Source: Deinococcus multiflagellatus (GTDB taxonomy: Bacteria > Deinococcota > Deinococci > Deinococcales > Deinococcaceae). From it: 64,000 nt of DNA. A program made the translations under genes and the position numbers. Within the stretch, counting starts at the first letter, position 1. The number at the start of each line of letters is the position of its first letter. The stretch lies in the NCBI RefSeq assembly GCF_020166415.1, contig NZ_JAIQXV010000007.1, forward strand, positions 62,001 through 126,000, given 5' to 3'. Under the pieces are notes generated by a model. That model saw only the letters and a program-made list of their open reading frames with translations. It was not told the origin of the DNA and searched no databases. Positions 13,822 through 27,446 of this stretch are shown piece after piece.

Positions 13822-14985
13822 ATGAAGGCAGCTGACCTCTGGAGACTCGCGTGGCGGGGCCTGACCCGGCGCCGGGTGCGGACCCTGCTCACGGCGCTGG
13901 GCATCACGGTGGCCGTGGCCAGCATGGTGATTTTCCTGTCGCTGGGCGAGGGCATCCGCAAGGTGTTCGTCTCGGAACTGGGCGGCATTGGCCCGGATAT
14001 TCAGGTCAGCCTGACCCCGCTGTCGCAGGGCATGTCGCTGCACCCCAACCTGCCGCAAAGCACCGTGGCTGACCTGCAGCGCCTGGCCCCGGAGCTGGGC
14101 ATTCAGAGCGTCACCCCGGTCATCATGGCCGTGCGCGGCAGCCTGGACCCCACCCAGAGCGCGGTGCTCTACGGCCTGCCGGCCGGCGGGCAGGGCATTG
14201 CCGCCGTGTTTCCCAGTGCGGCGGTGGCCCGGGGCCGCACCCTGCAGGCGAGTGACAACGCGGCGGGCGCGGCGGTGGTGGGGGCCAAGGCCGCGCAGAA
14301 CCTGCGGCTGGACCTGGGCAGTCGCCTGAACCTCAACCGCCGCTCCAGCGTGAAGGTGGTGGGCGTGCTGGCCCCCGAATCCGGGCTGGTGGACAACTTC
14401 ATCTTCCTGCCGCTGGACACCCTGCAGCGCAGCGAAGGCGCCCAGAACCGCGTGTCGCTGGTGGCGGTCAAGTTGCAAAATCCCCGCGAGGCCCGCGCGG
14501 TGGCCACCCAGATTGCCCAGAAATTGGACCTCGAAGCCGCCACGCAGTCCGATTTCCTCAGCTTCATTGAGCGCGCCCTGCGCATCAGCGACGCAGTGCG
14601 TTTCGGCATCTCCCTGATTGCCCTGATCGTGGGCGGGCTGGCGGTGGCGAACACTGTCATGATGGGCGTCTTCGAGCGCACCCGTGAATTTGCCACCCTG
14701 CGCGCCATCGGTGCCCGCCCGGCCTTTGTGCGCGCGCTGGTGCTCACCGAATCGCTGCTGCTGTCGCTGGCTGGTGGGGTCTTTGGGGTGCTGCTGGGGC
14801 TGGTGGGGATTGTGGTCGTGAATCTGTACACGCAGCAGCTGGCGGGCATTGACGCGGCGGCCCTGACCCCGCGCCTGACGCTGCTGGCGCTGGGCATTTC
14901 CTTCCTGCTGGGGTTGCTCTCGGGCCTGCTGCCCGCGCGCAGCGCCAGCCGCCTGAGCATCACTGAAGCGCTGGGGCGGGTCTGA
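13822..14985 (+). CDS. ABC transporter permease, MacB/FtsX type
   Basis: The 387-residue protein has one N-terminal membrane helix, a periplasmic MacB_PCD-like domain (residues about 50-240) and three C-terminal helices. The cytoplasmic [17 protein letters not shown] motif is characteristic of FtsX permeases. A TAGCCT -10 (13809-13814) ends 7 bases before ATG 13822. The stop is one base before the ATPase gene. MacB/LolCE-like systems do mechanical work on lipoproteins or export peptides; the substrate is unknown. Confidence 0.88.
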   Translation: MKAADLWRLAWRGLTRRRVRTLLTALGITVAVASMVIFLSLGEGIRKVFVSELGGIGPDIQVSLTPLSQGMSLHPNLPQSTVADLQRLAPELGIQSVTPVIMAVRGSLDPTQSAVLYGLPAGGQGIAAVFPSAAVARGRTLQASDNAAGAAVVGAKAAQNLRLDLGSRLNLNRRSSVKVVGVLAPESGLVDNFIFLPLDTLQRSEGAQNRVSLVAVKLQNPREARAVATQIAQKLDLEAATQSDFLSFIERALRISDAVRFGISLIALIVGGLAVANTVMMGVFERTREFATLRAIGARPAFVRALVLTESLLLSLAGGVFGVLLGLVGIVVVNLYTQQLAGIDAAALTPRLTLLALGISFLLGLLSGLLPARSASRLSITEALGRV

Positions 14986-14986
14986 G

Positions 14987-15694
14987 ATGAGCGGAGCCCA
15001 GATGACGGTGCCTGCCTCCGCCCACCCCCTGACCCTGCGCGTGCAGGACCTGTCGCGTGTGTACCCCAGTGGCGACGGGCAGGTGCAGGCCCTGGCCCCC
15101 TTCACCCACACCTTTGCCCCCGGTCTGACGGCGGTGGTGGGTCCCTCGGGCAGTGGCAAAAGCACCCTGCTGAACCTGCTGGCGGGCTTTGATACCCCCA
15201 CCAGCGGGCATGTGGAGGTGGGCGGCACCAACCTCACCGCCCTGCCCGAAGCCGCCCGCGCCGATTTCCGGCTGGCGCATTACGGCTTTGTGTTCCAGAA
15301 CCACAACCTTGTGGGCATTCTGAGCGCGCAGGAGAACGTGGAGTTCCCGCTGGCCCTGGCCGGGCGCCCGCCCCGCGAGCGCCGGGAGCGCGCGCGCGAA
15401 CTGCTGGCCCTGGTGGGCCTGGAGCGCCGCGCGGGCCACCTGCCCGGACAGCTGTCGGGCGGTGAAGCGCAGCGGGTGGCGATTGCCCGCGCCCTGGTGG
15501 GGAATCCCGGCGTCCTGCTGGCCGACGAACCCACTGGCAACCTCGACACCCGCACCGGCGAGCGCGTGCTGGAGCTGCTGCGCGGCGCGGCCGGGCAGGG
15601 GCGCACCGTGGTCCTGATCACCCACGACCGCGATATCGCCGCCCAGGCCGACCACCACCTGAACGTGCGCGACGGCGCGGTGACCCCGGGGTAA
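14987..15694 (+). CDS. ABC transporter ATP-binding protein, LolD/MacB type
   Basis: The 235-residue ATPase carries Walker [10 protein letters not shown] (52-60), Q-loop FQNHNLV, signature LSGGEAQR (156-163), Walker [12 protein letters not shown] (D180, E181) and the H-loop in VLITHD. It partners the FtsX-type permease directly upstream. The gene ends two bases before the convergent gene on the other strand. Confidence 0.92.
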   Translation: MSGAQMTVPASAHPLTLRVQDLSRVYPSGDGQVQALAPFTHTFAPGLTAVVGPSGSGKSTLLNLLAGFDTPTSGHVEVGGTNLTALPEAARADFRLAHYGFVFQNHNLVGILSAQENVEFPLALAGRPPRERRERARELLALVGLERRAGHLPGQLSGGEAQRVAIARALVGNPGVLLADEPTGNLDTRTGERVLELLRGAAGQGRTVVLITHDRDIAAQADHHLNVRDGAVTPG

Positions 15695-15696
15695 AG

Positions 15697-16149
15697 TCAG
15701 CGGGGGCGCAGAGCGCCTGAGGTCTGCGCCGCGTCGTTGAGCGCCTGCAGCAATGATTGGCGCCGGGCGGGCGTCAGCTGCGCCCGGACTTTGGGGGAAA
15801 AAAGCCGCTGCAGGTCACCTAAATACAGGCTGCCGTCGCGAGGGGCCCGGAGGCGCAGCAACTGACCTGCGGCATTCAGCTCCAGCCGGTAGGGCGCGAC
15901 TTCCCCCGCCTGCAACGTCAGCCCGCCGCCGCTTACCTGAATCTTCGCGCAGGCAGCGTAGACACTGACGGCTGCCGGGGTGCGTTCCAACACCTGATGA
16001 ACACACACGCTGTCCCCTTCGCCAAACCGGGCCCTGAACTGGTGTTCAAGTGCCGCATTGACCTGTCTGGGCGTCAGCGCCAGCGCGGCAGAGCACAGGA
16101 ACAGCGCCAGAGCGCCACCAGACCAGATGGCCCTCCCCGCCCTCCTCAG
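15697..16149 (-). CDS. Small secreted protein with an unusual start codon
   Basis: The frame encodes a signal peptide (core SGGALALFLCSAALA) and a mature domain of about 125 residues with two Cys (VCVHQVL, YAACAKI). No in-frame ATG, GTG or TTG precedes the signal. The best starts are CTG at 16149, overlapping the upstream TGA as CTGA and giving a basic MRRAGR head, or ATC at 16128 behind GGGGAGG. It is probably co-transcribed with the lipoprotein gene upstream. No family recognised. Confidence 0.6.
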   Translation of the reverse strand: MRRAGRAIWSGGALALFLCSAALALTPRQVNAALEHQFRARFGEGDSVCVHQVLERTPAAVSVYAACAKIQVSGGGLTLQAGEVAPYRLELNAAGQLLRLRAPRDGSLYLGDLQRLFSPKVRAQLTPARRQSLLQALNDAAQTSGALRPR

Positions 16150-16565
16150 GGGGCCTGACCCACGCGGGTCTGGGCGCCGCGCAGCCACAGCACGCGGCCC
16201 CGGTCGTCCAGCAAGCGCACGACCACCTGCACCGGCTCGCCGGGTTGCAGGCCCGCCGCGTTGCGGCCCCACACCGTCGCCTGGGTGCCCGCGCCGCGAA
16301 TGGGCGCTTTCCACAGCCCCTCGCCGCCCACCACAAAGACGCCGTCCAGCCGCACCGGCGGCAGGGGGCTGCGCGCCGAATTCAGCTGCACGCGCACGCC
16401 AAACCCCCCGGTGCCCGCCGCCGGGGCCGCGCCCACCGTCACCATCTGGCCGTTCACGTTCAGGGCTGTGGGCGCATTCAGCAGCTCGCCCACCTGCGGC
16501 GGGCTGGGCTGCACACCACAGGCGGCGAGCCACAGGCCCAGGAAGGCTGGCAGCAACCGCTTCAT
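16146..16565 (-). CDS. Putative lipoprotein
   Basis: The 139-residue protein begins with a signal peptide and lipobox LAAC (Cys16). The remainder looks like an immunoglobulin-like beta domain (VQVVVRLLDDRGRVLWLRG). A TAGGCT -10 ends 7 bases before ATG 16565, indicating a leaderless mRNA. It overlaps the following secreted-protein gene by four bases. Function unknown. Confidence 0.7.
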   Translation of the reverse strand: MKRLLPAFLGLWLAACGVQPSPPQVGELLNAPTALNVNGQMVTVGAAPAAGTGGFGVRVQLNSARSPLPPVRLDGVFVVGGEGLWKAPIRGAGTQATVWGRNAAGLQPGEPVQVVVRLLDDRGRVLWLRGAQTRVGQAP

Positions 16566-16626
16566 GACCCCCAGCCTACCTGAGAACCATTGGCAAGGCG
16601 TGAACATTTAGGCGGACACCGGGGGC

Positions 16627-18576
16627 TCACCAGCCCAGGTCGGGCGGGGTGACCACCCGGTCAGCGGGCTGGTCGGTGAACAGGGTGTAGGTGAGGGTGT
16701 AGGTGCCGGGAATTACGCGGGTCAGCACAATCGCGTCGCCCTCAAAGCGGGGATTGGTGTTGGCGAGGCTGGGGCCCTGCACCTGCAGCGGCCCGCGCAC
16801 CGCTGGCTGCGCGCCGCCTGTGGGCAGGGGGTCGGTCAGGCGCACGTTCTCCAGCGTGCTGTCCACGGTCAGCACCAGGGTCACCTGATAGCCCTGTGCG
16901 GCGGCCTCCACACTCTTTTGCAGGCTGGCGCGCGCGCCGCCCTCCACGGTGCGGTTCACGTTGGCGCCGCCGGGGTTGCGCACCCGCGCCTGCCCGGTTA
17001 CGCGCAGGGCGGCCGGGTCCAGCGTGGCCTCGGCGGTGTCGGTGCGGCACACGCGCACTGGCACCTTCAGGCGCAGTGGCTGCGCGGCGCTGAATTCGCC
17101 GGCCACCTCCAGGGGGTAATCGCTGGTCCAGCCGGTCGGCAGGGTCAGGTTCAGGCGGCCCGGCAGGCGGTAGGGAAAGTCCGTCTTGGCCAGGGCGGTC
17201 AGCTGGGTTACGTCGCACACGTTCAGGATGTCCGGGGCCGTGACCAGCGTGAGGTCGGTGCGCACACGGTACTCGATGGTCACGCGGCCCGCTGCGCCGT
17301 CGCTCACGCGGCCGGGTAGGGGCGGGGTCACCGTGCTGCCGGGAATGGGCGTGGGGGTCACCGGGTAGTCGCCGGGCGCCAGGGGCACCGTGGCCGGTGT
17401 GGTCAGCGTGCGCCCCGCCACCTCAAACGGCACGCCGCTGAGGGGAAGACGCTGGCCGCCGTACAGCGCCACCGCGTCCACCTGCAACTGCCCTTCCGGC
17501 GCGCGGGCCACAAAGCGCACCTTGGTAAAGCCCGGCTGGTAGCGAACTTCGGTGGGGGAGACCATGTTGCCGGTGCCGGTGACCAGCACCGAACTGACCG
17601 GCAGATACCCCGCCGGCAGCACCGGGCGCACCACCGAGTCGCCCACCAGGGTGTACGAGGCCCCGGGAATGGGGCGGCCCTGGGGGTCCACCACCTCCAC
17701 CAGCAGCTGGTTGGCGATTTTCACCGTATCGGGCAGGGTAAACCCGCCCACGCTGGCGCGCACCGCCTGTTCACCCAGCCGGAAGCTGTAGCGAATGGCG
17801 TTGCTGTACTGCTTGGTGGTGGGCAGCACCCGGATGTACAGGCCCCACTCGCCCACCAGCGCCGGGGTAATGGTGAAACTGTCGGTGGCGGTCTTGCCGT
17901 TGTCGCTGGGCGTGAGGTTCACGCGGGCGCCGCCGGGCTGCACCGCCCACAGTTCGGCTTCCTGGGGGCCGTCCACGTCGTAATTCAGCAGGTTCAGGGT
18001 CTTGCCCACCCAGTCGGCGGTCACGTTCAGCCGGGCGGCCAGCAGCGGCTCGGCGTCGGTGCTGCGGGCGTTCACGCTGAAATCGCTGGTTTCCAGCACA
18101 AAGGGCGCGGCCACTCGCAGGGCAAACGAGTTCTTGCCGTCGCCCTTGCTGGTCACCTTCAGGGTGTAGGTGCCCGCTGGCAGGCCGCCCGCAAACAGGC
18201 CTTCCCAGGTGTGCTCGCGCCCCAGGCCGTAGCGGCGCTCGGTCACGGTGCCGCCGGGGCCGGTGAGGGTAAAGGTGGTCTCGAAAGGCTCGTTTTTCTT
18301 GTACAGCTCGTCGCCAAAGTAGCCGTCGCCCCGTCGGCCGTCCACGTAGTCGGCAAGGTTAAAGCCCGGCGAGTACACCTCCAGCCCCAGGGGCCGACCG
18401 GCGTTCTGAGGTGAAACGCGGATTTCGTAGGATTCCTGGGCCTGCGGCCATTTTTCCCCCACCGACACCAGCGGCAGGATGCCGCCTGTCTGGGCGGCGG
18501 CGGCAGGGCTGAGCAGCAGGGCCCCGGCCAGGGCCAGGGCGGCGGACAGGGCGCGGGCAGAGAAGAGGCTGGGCAT
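16627..18576 (-). CDS. Large secreted protein with repeated beta-sandwich domains
   Basis: The 649-residue protein has a signal peptide (residues 1-28, AAAAQT). Several Ig-like/DUF11-like units follow, recognisable from segments such as [20 protein letters not shown] and a C-terminal [20 protein letters not shown] block. A Cys pair (NVCDV, VRVCRT) lies in the third quarter. It probably acts as a cell-surface structural protein. A TATGCT -10 lies 12 bases before ATG 18576. It is divergent from alr. Confidence 0.75.
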   Translation of the reverse strand: MPSLFSARALSAALALAGALLLSPAAAAQTGGILPLVSVGEKWPQAQESYEIRVSPQNAGRPLGLEVYSPGFNLADYVDGRRGDGYFGDELYKKNEPFETTFTLTGPGGTVTERRYGLGREHTWEGLFAGGLPAGTYTLKVTSKGDGKNSFALRVAAPFVLETSDFSVNARSTDAEPLLAARLNVTADWVGKTLNLLNYDVDGPQEAELWAVQPGGARVNLTPSDNGKTATDSFTITPALVGEWGLYIRVLPTTKQYSNAIRYSFRLGEQAVRASVGGFTLPDTVKIANQLLVEVVDPQGRPIPGASYTLVGDSVVRPVLPAGYLPVSSVLVTGTGNMVSPTEVRYQPGFTKVRFVARAPEGQLQVDAVALYGGQRLPLSGVPFEVAGRTLTTPATVPLAPGDYPVTPTPIPGSTVTPPLPGRVSDGAAGRVTIEYRVRTDLTLVTAPDILNVCDVTQLTALAKTDFPYRLPGRLNLTLPTGWTSDYPLEVAGEFSAAQPLRLKVPVRVCRTDTAEATLDPAALRVTGQARVRNPGGANVNRTVEGGARASLQKSVEAAAQGYQVTLVLTVDSTLENVRLTDPLPTGGAQPAVRGPLQVQGPSLANTNPRFEGDAIVLTRVIPGTYTLTYTLFTDQPADRVVTPPDLGW

Positions 18577-18626
18577 GATCTGCTGCCCAGCATACTGTTC
18601 GCGTCTGGCGCTAGCATTTGGTCCAG

Positions 18627-19727
18627 ATGCGCCCTGCCCCTTCGCCCCCCCTGGCTGCCCGCGCCCGCGCCCTGGTGGGCGGCGAGGCGCTGGCCAGCAA
18701 CCTTCACGCCCTCTCGGCGCGGGCCGGCGCGCCGCTGCTGCTGCCGGTCAAGGCCAATGCCTACGGACACGGACTCAGTGAAGTGGCCCGCCTCGCCGCC
18801 CCCCACCCGGACCTCTGGGGTCTGGCGGTGGCGACCCCGCAGGAGGCGGCGGCGCTGGCCGCGCTGAGGCTGGGCCGGCCCGTGGTGCTGCTGACCCCGC
18901 CCATGCCCCAGGAGGTGGCCCCCCTGGCCGACCTGGGCGTGCGCCTGCCCGTGGCCTCCCTGGCCGAGGCCGAGGCCCTGCCCAGCCACGCCCGCGCGCA
19001 CCTGAAGGTCGACACCGGTATGAACCGCCTGGGTGCCCGCCCCGAAGACGCCGTAGCGGTGGGCCGCCGTCTGGCGCAGCGGGGTCTGCTGGAAGGGGTT
19101 TACACCCACTTCGCCACCGCCGACGAGCCCGATCCTAGCTTTGCCCACGAGCAACTGCGCCGCTTTCAGGGGGTGCTCTCGGCCCTGCCCGAGACGCCAG
19201 CGCCGCTGCTGGTGCATGCCGCCAATGGGGGCGCGGTGCTGAGCTTTGGGGCGCTGCCGGGCATGGGCCTGGCCCGCCCCGGGCTGGCCGCCTACGGCTT
19301 TGCGCCCGCCCACCTGCGCCATGCGGTGCCCCTGACCCCGGTGATGACCCTGCAGGCCCGCATCACGCACCTGCACACCGCGCGGGCCGGCGAAACCGTC
19401 AGCTACGGCGCCCTGTGGCGCGCTGCGCAGGACACCTGGGTCGCCACCGTGGGCCTGGGCTACGGCGACGGCTATCCCAGGGGTGCCACCGGGCAGGCGC
19501 AGGTGCTGGTGGCCGGCGAGCGCCGCCCGGTGCTGGGCCGCATCTGCATGGACCAGCTGATGGTGGACGTCACAGGCCTGGACGTCCAGCTGGGCGACTG
19601 GGTGACCCTGTGGACCAGCCAGGGCGTCACGGTGACGGATGTGGCGGCCTGGGGCGGCACCGTGGAATACGAGGTGCTGACTGGGGTGGGGGAACGGGTA
19701 GAGAGGGTTGTGGGCCGTGGGGTGTAG
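18627..19727 (+). CDS. alr: Alanine racemase
   Basis: Alr makes D-alanine for peptidoglycan. The 366-residue enzyme has the PLP lysine K42 in [17 protein letters not shown], and the second catalytic residue in ETVSYGALW, with [13 protein letters not shown] near the end. ATG 18627 lies 9 bases after TAGCAT (18612-18617), so the leader is at most a few bases. Its stop codon lies inside the arm of a downstream hairpin. Confidence 0.93.
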   Translation: MRPAPSPPLAARARALVGGEALASNLHALSARAGAPLLLPVKANAYGHGLSEVARLAAPHPDLWGLAVATPQEAAALAALRLGRPVVLLTPPMPQEVAPLADLGVRLPVASLAEAEALPSHARAHLKVDTGMNRLGARPEDAVAVGRRLAQRGLLEGVYTHFATADEPDPSFAHEQLRRFQGVLSALPETPAPLLVHAANGGAVLSFGALPGMGLARPGLAAYGFAPAHLRHAVPLTPVMTLQARITHLHTARAGETVSYGALWRAAQDTWVATVGLGYGDGYPRGATGQAQVLVAGERRPVLGRICMDQLMVDVTGLDVQLGDWVTLWTSQGVTVTDVAAWGGTVEYEVLTGVGERVERVVGRGV

Positions 19728-19767
19728 GTTGTGTGGGTTTCCTACAACCCACTCCCCACAACCTACA
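19723..19767. repeat. Stem-loop between convergent alr and rseP
   Basis: TGTAGGTTGTG (19723-19733) pairs with CACAACCTACA (19757-19767). An inner TGGGTT/AACCCA helix sits at 19734-19739 and 19746-19751. No T-run follows on the plus strand, so termination is uncertain. Similar GTGGG-TTGTGGG tracts lie near 23180 and 34435. Confidence 0.6.
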
Positions 19768-19772
19768 TCCCC

Positions 19773-20891
19773 TTAAAAAAACCGCGTGACGTCCCGCACC
19801 ACCACAAACACCATCAGCGCCATGACCAGGGCAAAGCCGGCGAGGTTGATCGCCTGCTCCTGCTGAAAGCTGAGGGGCCGGCCGCGCAGGGCGCCCACCA
19901 GCACCAGGAGAATGCGCCCGCCGTCCAGGCCCGGAATGGGCAGCAGATTGAAAAACGCCAGCGAGAGGTTCAGCAGGATGGCCACCTGAAGCAGCGCCCA
20001 GGGGCTGACGGCGGCGGCCCGGCTGACAATCTCGGCGGTGCCGATGGGTCCGCTCACGTTCTCGTCGCGCGAGAGGTCCAGGGTAAAGAAGCGCTGGAAC
20101 AGACCCGCAAAGGAGCGCAGCACCTGCGGCACCGCCTCGGCCGTGACCTGCCAGGAGCGCACGAACGCCGTGCCCACGCCCACCGGCGCCACATCCGGGC
20201 CGTAGCGGATGCCCAGCAGCTGGCGCTGGCCGCCCTGCACCGGGGTCCAGTCAAAGCGCACCTCGCGCGGCTGCCCGGCGCGCTCCACGGTGAAGGTGTG
20301 CGGGCCCGGCCGGGTCAGCACCTCGCGCAGCCCTTCCCAGCCGGCCACGGTCCGGCCCCCCACCTCGGCCGTGTCGGGAATGTCGCGGCCGTTGATGGCG
20401 GTGATCACGTCGCCCGTCTGCAGGCCCAGCGCCTGGGCCCGCGAGCCGGCCACCACCTCTTCAATCCGGGCGCGGTCTGGCTGCGGCACGCCCTGGGCGC
20501 TGAAGTTCACCGTCATCAACGCCACGGCCAGCAGCAGGTTCACCAGAGGCCCAGCCAGCAGCACCGCCACCTTGCCCCAGGCGGGCAGCGCCGCAAAGCC
20601 CCGGGTGGGCTGGCGGTGACCGCCCTGGCCGTCGTCTTCCGGGGCCATGCCGTCAATCTCCACGTAGCCGCCGATGGGCAGCAGCGAGAGCCGCCATTCG
20701 GTGCCGCGCCAGAGGCGGCGCAGCAGCACCGGCCCCATGCCAATGCTAAACGACTGCACCGCCACGCCCTGCCAGCGGGCCAGCGCGTAGTGGGCCAGTT
20801 CGTGAATAAAGGTGGCGGCGCTGATAATCAGCAGCGTCCACAGCAGCCCCAGCGGGGTCAGGGCGGCGGCAATGCCTTCCAGAACATTCAC
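19773..20891 (-). CDS. rseP: RIP metalloprotease (site-2 protease, RseP-like)
   Basis: This 372-residue intramembrane zinc protease cleaves membrane-bound substrates such as anti-sigma factors or signal peptides. HELAH (H30, E31, H34) in the first helix and PIPGLDGGR in the third supply the zinc ligands. A PDZ domain (about 135-215, [13 protein letters not shown]) lies between. GTG 20891 overlaps the dxr stop (GTGA) and gives the family-typical N-terminus. It is last in the rpsB-dxr-rseP run. Confidence 0.92.
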   Translation of the reverse strand: MNVLEGIAAALTPLGLLWTLLIISAATFIHELAHYALARWQGVAVQSFSIGMGPVLLRRLWRGTEWRLSLLPIGGYVEIDGMAPEDDGQGGHRQPTRGFAALPAWGKVAVLLAGPLVNLLLAVALMTVNFSAQGVPQPDRARIEEVVAGSRAQALGLQTGDVITAINGRDIPDTAEVGGRTVAGWEGLREVLTRPGPHTFTVERAGQPREVRFDWTPVQGGQRQLLGIRYGPDVAPVGVGTAFVRSWQVTAEAVPQVLRSFAGLFQRFFTLDLSRDENVSGPIGTAEIVSRAAAVSPWALLQVAILLNLSLAFFNLLPIPGLDGGRILLVLVGALRGRPLSFQQEQAINLAGFALVMALMVFVVVRDVTRFF

Positions 20892-22075
20892 GCGCGCACC
20901 CCCGCCGCGCACAGTTCCCGGGCCCGCGCCCGCGCCCAGCCGTCGGTGTCGGCCAGGGCCGCCCAGGTCAGGGTGCCGGCCGGCGTTTCATCCAGTACCC
21001 GCTCGATCAGACGCGGAATATCGAGAAAGCCAATCTGCCCGGCCAGGAAGGCGTCCACGGCCACCTCATCAGCGGCGTTCAGGGCCACGGGACTGAGGCC
21101 CCCCGCTTCACCCGCGCGGTAGGCCAGGGCCAGGCAGGGAAAACGCTCCTGGTCCGGCGCACTGAAGGTCCACTCGCCGCGCATGGGCCAGCCCAGGTGG
21201 GGGCCCACCTCGCGCCCGCGCCGCGCGCCGCGCACGTCGCCGGGGCGGGTCATGCCGGTGGGGGCAGCGTCTATGGCATACGCAATGGGCAGGCGCATGT
21301 CGGTGGGGCCAAACTGCGCCTTCAGGCTGCCGTCCCGGAAGCGCACCGCCGCGTGAATCAGGCTCTGGGGATGAATCACCACGCCCACCTGCGACAGCGG
21401 CAGGCCGTACAGGCTGGCGCACTCCATGACCTCCAGCCCCTTGTTCATCAGCGTGGCGCTGTCAATGGTGACTTTCGGGCCCATGCGCCAGGAGGGGTGC
21501 CTCAGGGCCTGTTCGGGGCCCACGCCGCTCAGGTCGGCCGGGCCCTCGCGGAAGGGGCCGCCAGACGCGGTCAGAATCACTTCGGCCACATCGGCCATGT
21601 GTTCGCCGGTCAGGCACTGAAACACGCCGGTGTGCTCCGAATCAATGGGCACCACGCGCCCGCCGCCCTTCGCTGCCGCCTCCCACATCAGATGGGCGGC
21701 CGTGACCATCGCTTCCTTGGTCGCCAGGGCCACCGCCTGCCCGGCTTCCAGCGCGGCGCGGGTGGGCGCCAGCCCAATCAGACCGCTCATGGCGTTCACC
21801 ACCACGTCGGTCTCCAGCACCGCCAGCGCGCTGGGGTCGGCCACCACCGTCCGCCCGGCAAAGCGCTCGCGGGCCTGGGCATACACGCCCTCGTCCACGC
21901 TGACCACATCTGGGCCAAATTCGCGCACCTGCTCGGCCAGCAGGTCCAGGTTCTTCCCGGCGGCCAGGGCGGTCACCCGGTAGCCCCGTTCCCGCGCGAT
22001 GTCCAGTGTCTGCGTGCCGATACTGCCGGTGCTGCCCAGCACGGTGATGCGGTTGTCCTGCCCCAGCTGCGTCAT
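20888..22075 (-). CDS. dxr: 1-deoxy-D-xylulose 5-phosphate reductoisomerase
   Basis: Dxr converts DXP to MEP in isoprenoid synthesis, supplying carotenoid and undecaprenyl precursors. The 395-residue protein has the NADPH-binding [12 protein letters not shown] and the catalytic/metal region [13 protein letters not shown], followed by [15 protein letters not shown] -10 ends 7 bases before ATG 22075. An ATG nine bases further up lies within that -10, so 22075 is the better start. Confidence 0.94.
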   Translation of the reverse strand: MTQLGQDNRITVLGSTGSIGTQTLDIARERGYRVTALAAGKNLDLLAEQVREFGPDVVSVDEGVYAQARERFAGRTVVADPSALAVLETDVVVNAMSGLIGLAPTRAALEAGQAVALATKEAMVTAAHLMWEAAAKGGGRVVPIDSEHTGVFQCLTGEHMADVAEVILTASGGPFREGPADLSGVGPEQALRHPSWRMGPKVTIDSATLMNKGLEVMECASLYGLPLSQVGVVIHPQSLIHAAVRFRDGSLKAQFGPTDMRLPIAYAIDAAPTGMTRPGDVRGARRGREVGPHLGWPMRGEWTFSAPDQERFPCLALAYRAGEAGGLSPVALNAADEVAVDAFLAGQIGFLDIPRLIERVLDETPAGTLTWAALADTDGWARARARELCAAGVRA

Positions 22076-22188
22076 TGCGGCCATGCTAGTGGAAGACCCG
22101 CCCCAAAGCTGTGGGCAAAGGCCCCGGAAACGCCAAGCGGGCGACCTGCGCAGGCCGCCCGCTCTTGTCCTGCTCCACTCTCACGGCC

Positions 22189-23019
<831 letters not shown>

Positions 23020-23054
23020 GGCGGCCCTCCCATACGGATTCCGTCCATTTCCGT

Positions 23055-23157
23055 AACATCCAGAAAAGAACTGGATGTTCCTCCAATTCCCGGAAATCCG
23101 TACCCTTTCCCTCTCCCTCCGGTCGGAAAAATTCCGTAACGTATTACGGAATTTTTC
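23055..23157. repeat. Tandem palindromes in the frr-cdsA gap
   Basis: AACATCCAG (23055-23063) pairs with CTGGATGTT (23071-23079) over a 7-base loop. A 14-bp perfect arm, GAAAAATTCCGTAA (23126-23139) with TTACGGAATTTTTC (23144-23157), closes a CGTA loop. Flanking TACGGATT/AATCCGTA pieces add a further imperfect pairing. The block looks like a small non-coding repeat of the kind scattered in Deinococcus genomes, and the second hairpin could also terminate transcription. Confidence 0.7.
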
Positions 23158-23254
23158 GGAAGTCGTATCAGAAAGGCTGTGGGCTGTGGGTTGTCGGTGG
23201 TAGGCACGGCCCCACCCCCCACACCCCACCCTCCACGACCGGCGCGCAGCGCCT

Positions 23255-23806
23255 TCACCCGAGGATTTCCTGCTCCTTCTTCTGGAAGGTGGTGTCCACC
23301 TTGGCCACGAACTCGTCGGTGAGTTTCTGCACCTCGCCCTCGCCGCGCTTGATGTCGTCGTCGCCCATGCCCTCGACCTTCTTCACTTCATCCAGCGCGT
23401 GCTTGCGGATGTTGCGAATGGCGATGCGGGCATCCTCGGCGTAGTTCTTGGCGTTCTTGACCAGGTCCTTGCGGCGCTCCTCGGTCAGCATGGGCAGCGA
23501 GATAAAGATGGTGTCGCCCTTGTTGTTGGGGTTCAGGCCCAGGTCGCTGTCGCGGATCGCCTTTTCGATGGGGTTCAGCGCGCCCCGGTCCCAGGGCGTG
23601 ATGACCAGCGTGCGGGCGTCGGGCGTGGTGATGCTGGCGACCTGATCAATCGGCATGGTGGAGCCGTAGTAGTCCACCAGCACCTTTTTCAGAATGCCGG
23701 GGTTGGCGCGGCCTGTGCGCAGCACCGAGAGGTTGTTTTCCAGCGCTTCAATCGCCTTGCCCATCTTCTCGCGGGCGTCGGCCTGGATGGATTTCATGTC
23801 AGCCAT
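23255..23806 (-). CDS. frr: Ribosome recycling factor
   Basis: RRF, with EF-G, splits post-termination ribosomes. The 183-residue length and motifs [30 protein letters not shown] and [21 protein letters not shown] (split here as separate blocks) are standard. AAGGAG lies 8 bases before ATG 23806. It follows pyrH in the usual order. Confidence 0.96.
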   Translation of the reverse strand: MADMKSIQADAREKMGKAIEALENNLSVLRTGRANPGILKKVLVDYYGSTMPIDQVASITTPDARTLVITPWDRGALNPIEKAIRDSDLGLNPNNKGDTIFISLPMLTEERRKDLVKNAKNYAEDARIAIRNIRKHALDEVKKVEGMGDDDIKRGEGEVQKLTDEFVAKVDTTFQKKEQEILG

Positions 23807-23957
23807 GGGGAAGTCTCCTTACGGGGAAGTGGGGTCAGTGTAAAGGATGGGGAGGCAGGAGGCAGGGCGCGGTGAAAGGCATGGTGGCTGGCTTGCGGGT
23901 GGGCCGTGACAGCCAGTCGCCCTGCCGTCCCGCGCACCGCTCCCCGCACCCCGCTGC

Positions 23958-25582
<1,625 letters not shown>

Positions 25583-25688
25583 GGGTATCCCTCCTGGGAA
25601 AGAAAGTGAAGCGGCTTCGGTGCGGCTGGAAAAAGGGGCGGTCCGGGCAAAGCACCTTCGCCGGACGCAGCCCCCTTCCGGCCTCTGG

Positions 25689-26438
<750 letters not shown>

Positions 26439-26563
26439 GAAAACTCCTGAGCGTTGAGTGGGAAAAAGTTTGCCGTCCGCGTGCCAGCCCCGCCAAAGGG
26501 GGCCAGGCCCAGGCGCGACGCTCGAGCGCGCACAGGCAGGGTCACGGGGGCACCCAAACGAAG

Positions 26564-26569
26564 AGTATA
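26564..26569 (-). promoter_or_regulatory. Likely -10 element of rpsB
   Basis: TATACT on the minus strand lies about 125 bases before the rpsB start, leaving a leader of about 120 bases that could carry S2 autoregulation. The -35 region (TCCTCA) is weak. Confidence 0.4.
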
Positions 26570-26577
26570 GACCAATG

Positions 26578-27381
26578 TCAGGTCTCTGAGGAGAGGGCCA
26601 GGGCCTGCTGCGCGATCTCCAGCGTGTGCCGGGCTTCTTCGGTCTGCCCATCTTCGCTGTGCCACGCCGCCGAGAGCCCCGCGTAGGCCGCCACCCAGGC
26701 CAGCAGGCGGGCGCGGTCCAGCCCGGCCGCTGCCGCAATCACGCCCGCCTGTCTCTCCAACCGCCCGGGTTGCCGTGCGATGTCCAGCGAGGGGTTGCAC
26801 AGCAGGTTGGCGAAATCAAAGCCCCGTTCCCCCAGCAGGCCCTTGGGATCAATCACCAGCCAGCCGCGCGCCGCGCTGTGCAGCACGTTGCCGTGGTGCA
26901 GGTCGCCGTGCAGGGGGCGTACATCCTGGGGCGTGGCCAGCAGGGCCTGGGCCACCGCCCAGCAGTGGGCAAAAAGCTCGCCGTGGTCCTGGGCCAGCGC
27001 CAGCGCGCGGAACCACTGGGGCAGGGGCAGCAGGTCCGGCCAGGGGGCCGCGCGGGGGGCATGGACCTGCCCGGCCACAGCGCACAGCAGCCGACTGGCC
27101 TCATCGTCGTGGCCGGCCTGGACCACCGCGCTCAGGGCATGTTCGCCCTCAATGCGCTCCAGCAGCAGGGCCGCTCCCTCGTGGCGGTACACCTGCGCGG
27201 CGCCCATGCCGGCCAGCCACACCATCAGGCCATGCCCGCGCTCTTCTTCAGCCCCGCGCGCCACTTTCAACATGGCCGGGCGGCCCTGCCAGCGCACCGG
27301 CCACAGGTCACTGCTGTGGGTGGAAAAGGGCTCGCCGTCGGGTTCCAGGGTCCAGCGGCGCAGGTGGGGGTGCAGGGTCAT
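26578..27381 (-). CDS. APH(6)-like aminoglycoside/hydroxyurea phosphotransferase family kinase
   Basis: The 267-residue protein has the kinase-like motifs [11 protein letters not shown] (catalytic Asp, Asn) and [19 protein letters not shown] (metal-binding Asp). The [15 protein letters not shown] strand carries the ATP lysine. These match the streptomycin 6-kinase/hydroxyurea family. Whether it gives antibiotic resistance cannot be told; many chromosomal members act on unknown small molecules. An imperfect -10 (CACACT) ends 7 bases before ATG 27381. Confidence 0.82.
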   Translation of the reverse strand: MTLHPHLRRWTLEPDGEPFSTHSSDLWPVRWQGRPAMLKVARGAEEERGHGLMVWLAGMGAAQVYRHEGAALLLERIEGEHALSAVVQAGHDDEASRLLCAVAGQVHAPRAAPWPDLLPLPQWFRALALAQDHGELFAHCWAVAQALLATPQDVRPLHGDLHHGNVLHSAARGWLVIDPKGLLGERGFDFANLLCNPSLDIARQPGRLERQAGVIAAAAGLDRARLLAWVAAYAGLSAAWHSEDGQTEEARHTLEIAQQALALSSET

Positions 27382-27446
27382 TGTGCCCAGTGTGCATCTT
27401 CCGGCGGACGCCACGGCGCGGCGCCCAGGGCGTACACTTCGCAGCT

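Noticed and set aside
26775..27446. Extension of uppP upstream to a 499-codon frame
   Set aside because: The added part is Pro/Arg/Gly-rich antisense of the kinase gene, and a -10 element sits 8 bases before the normal uppP ATG.
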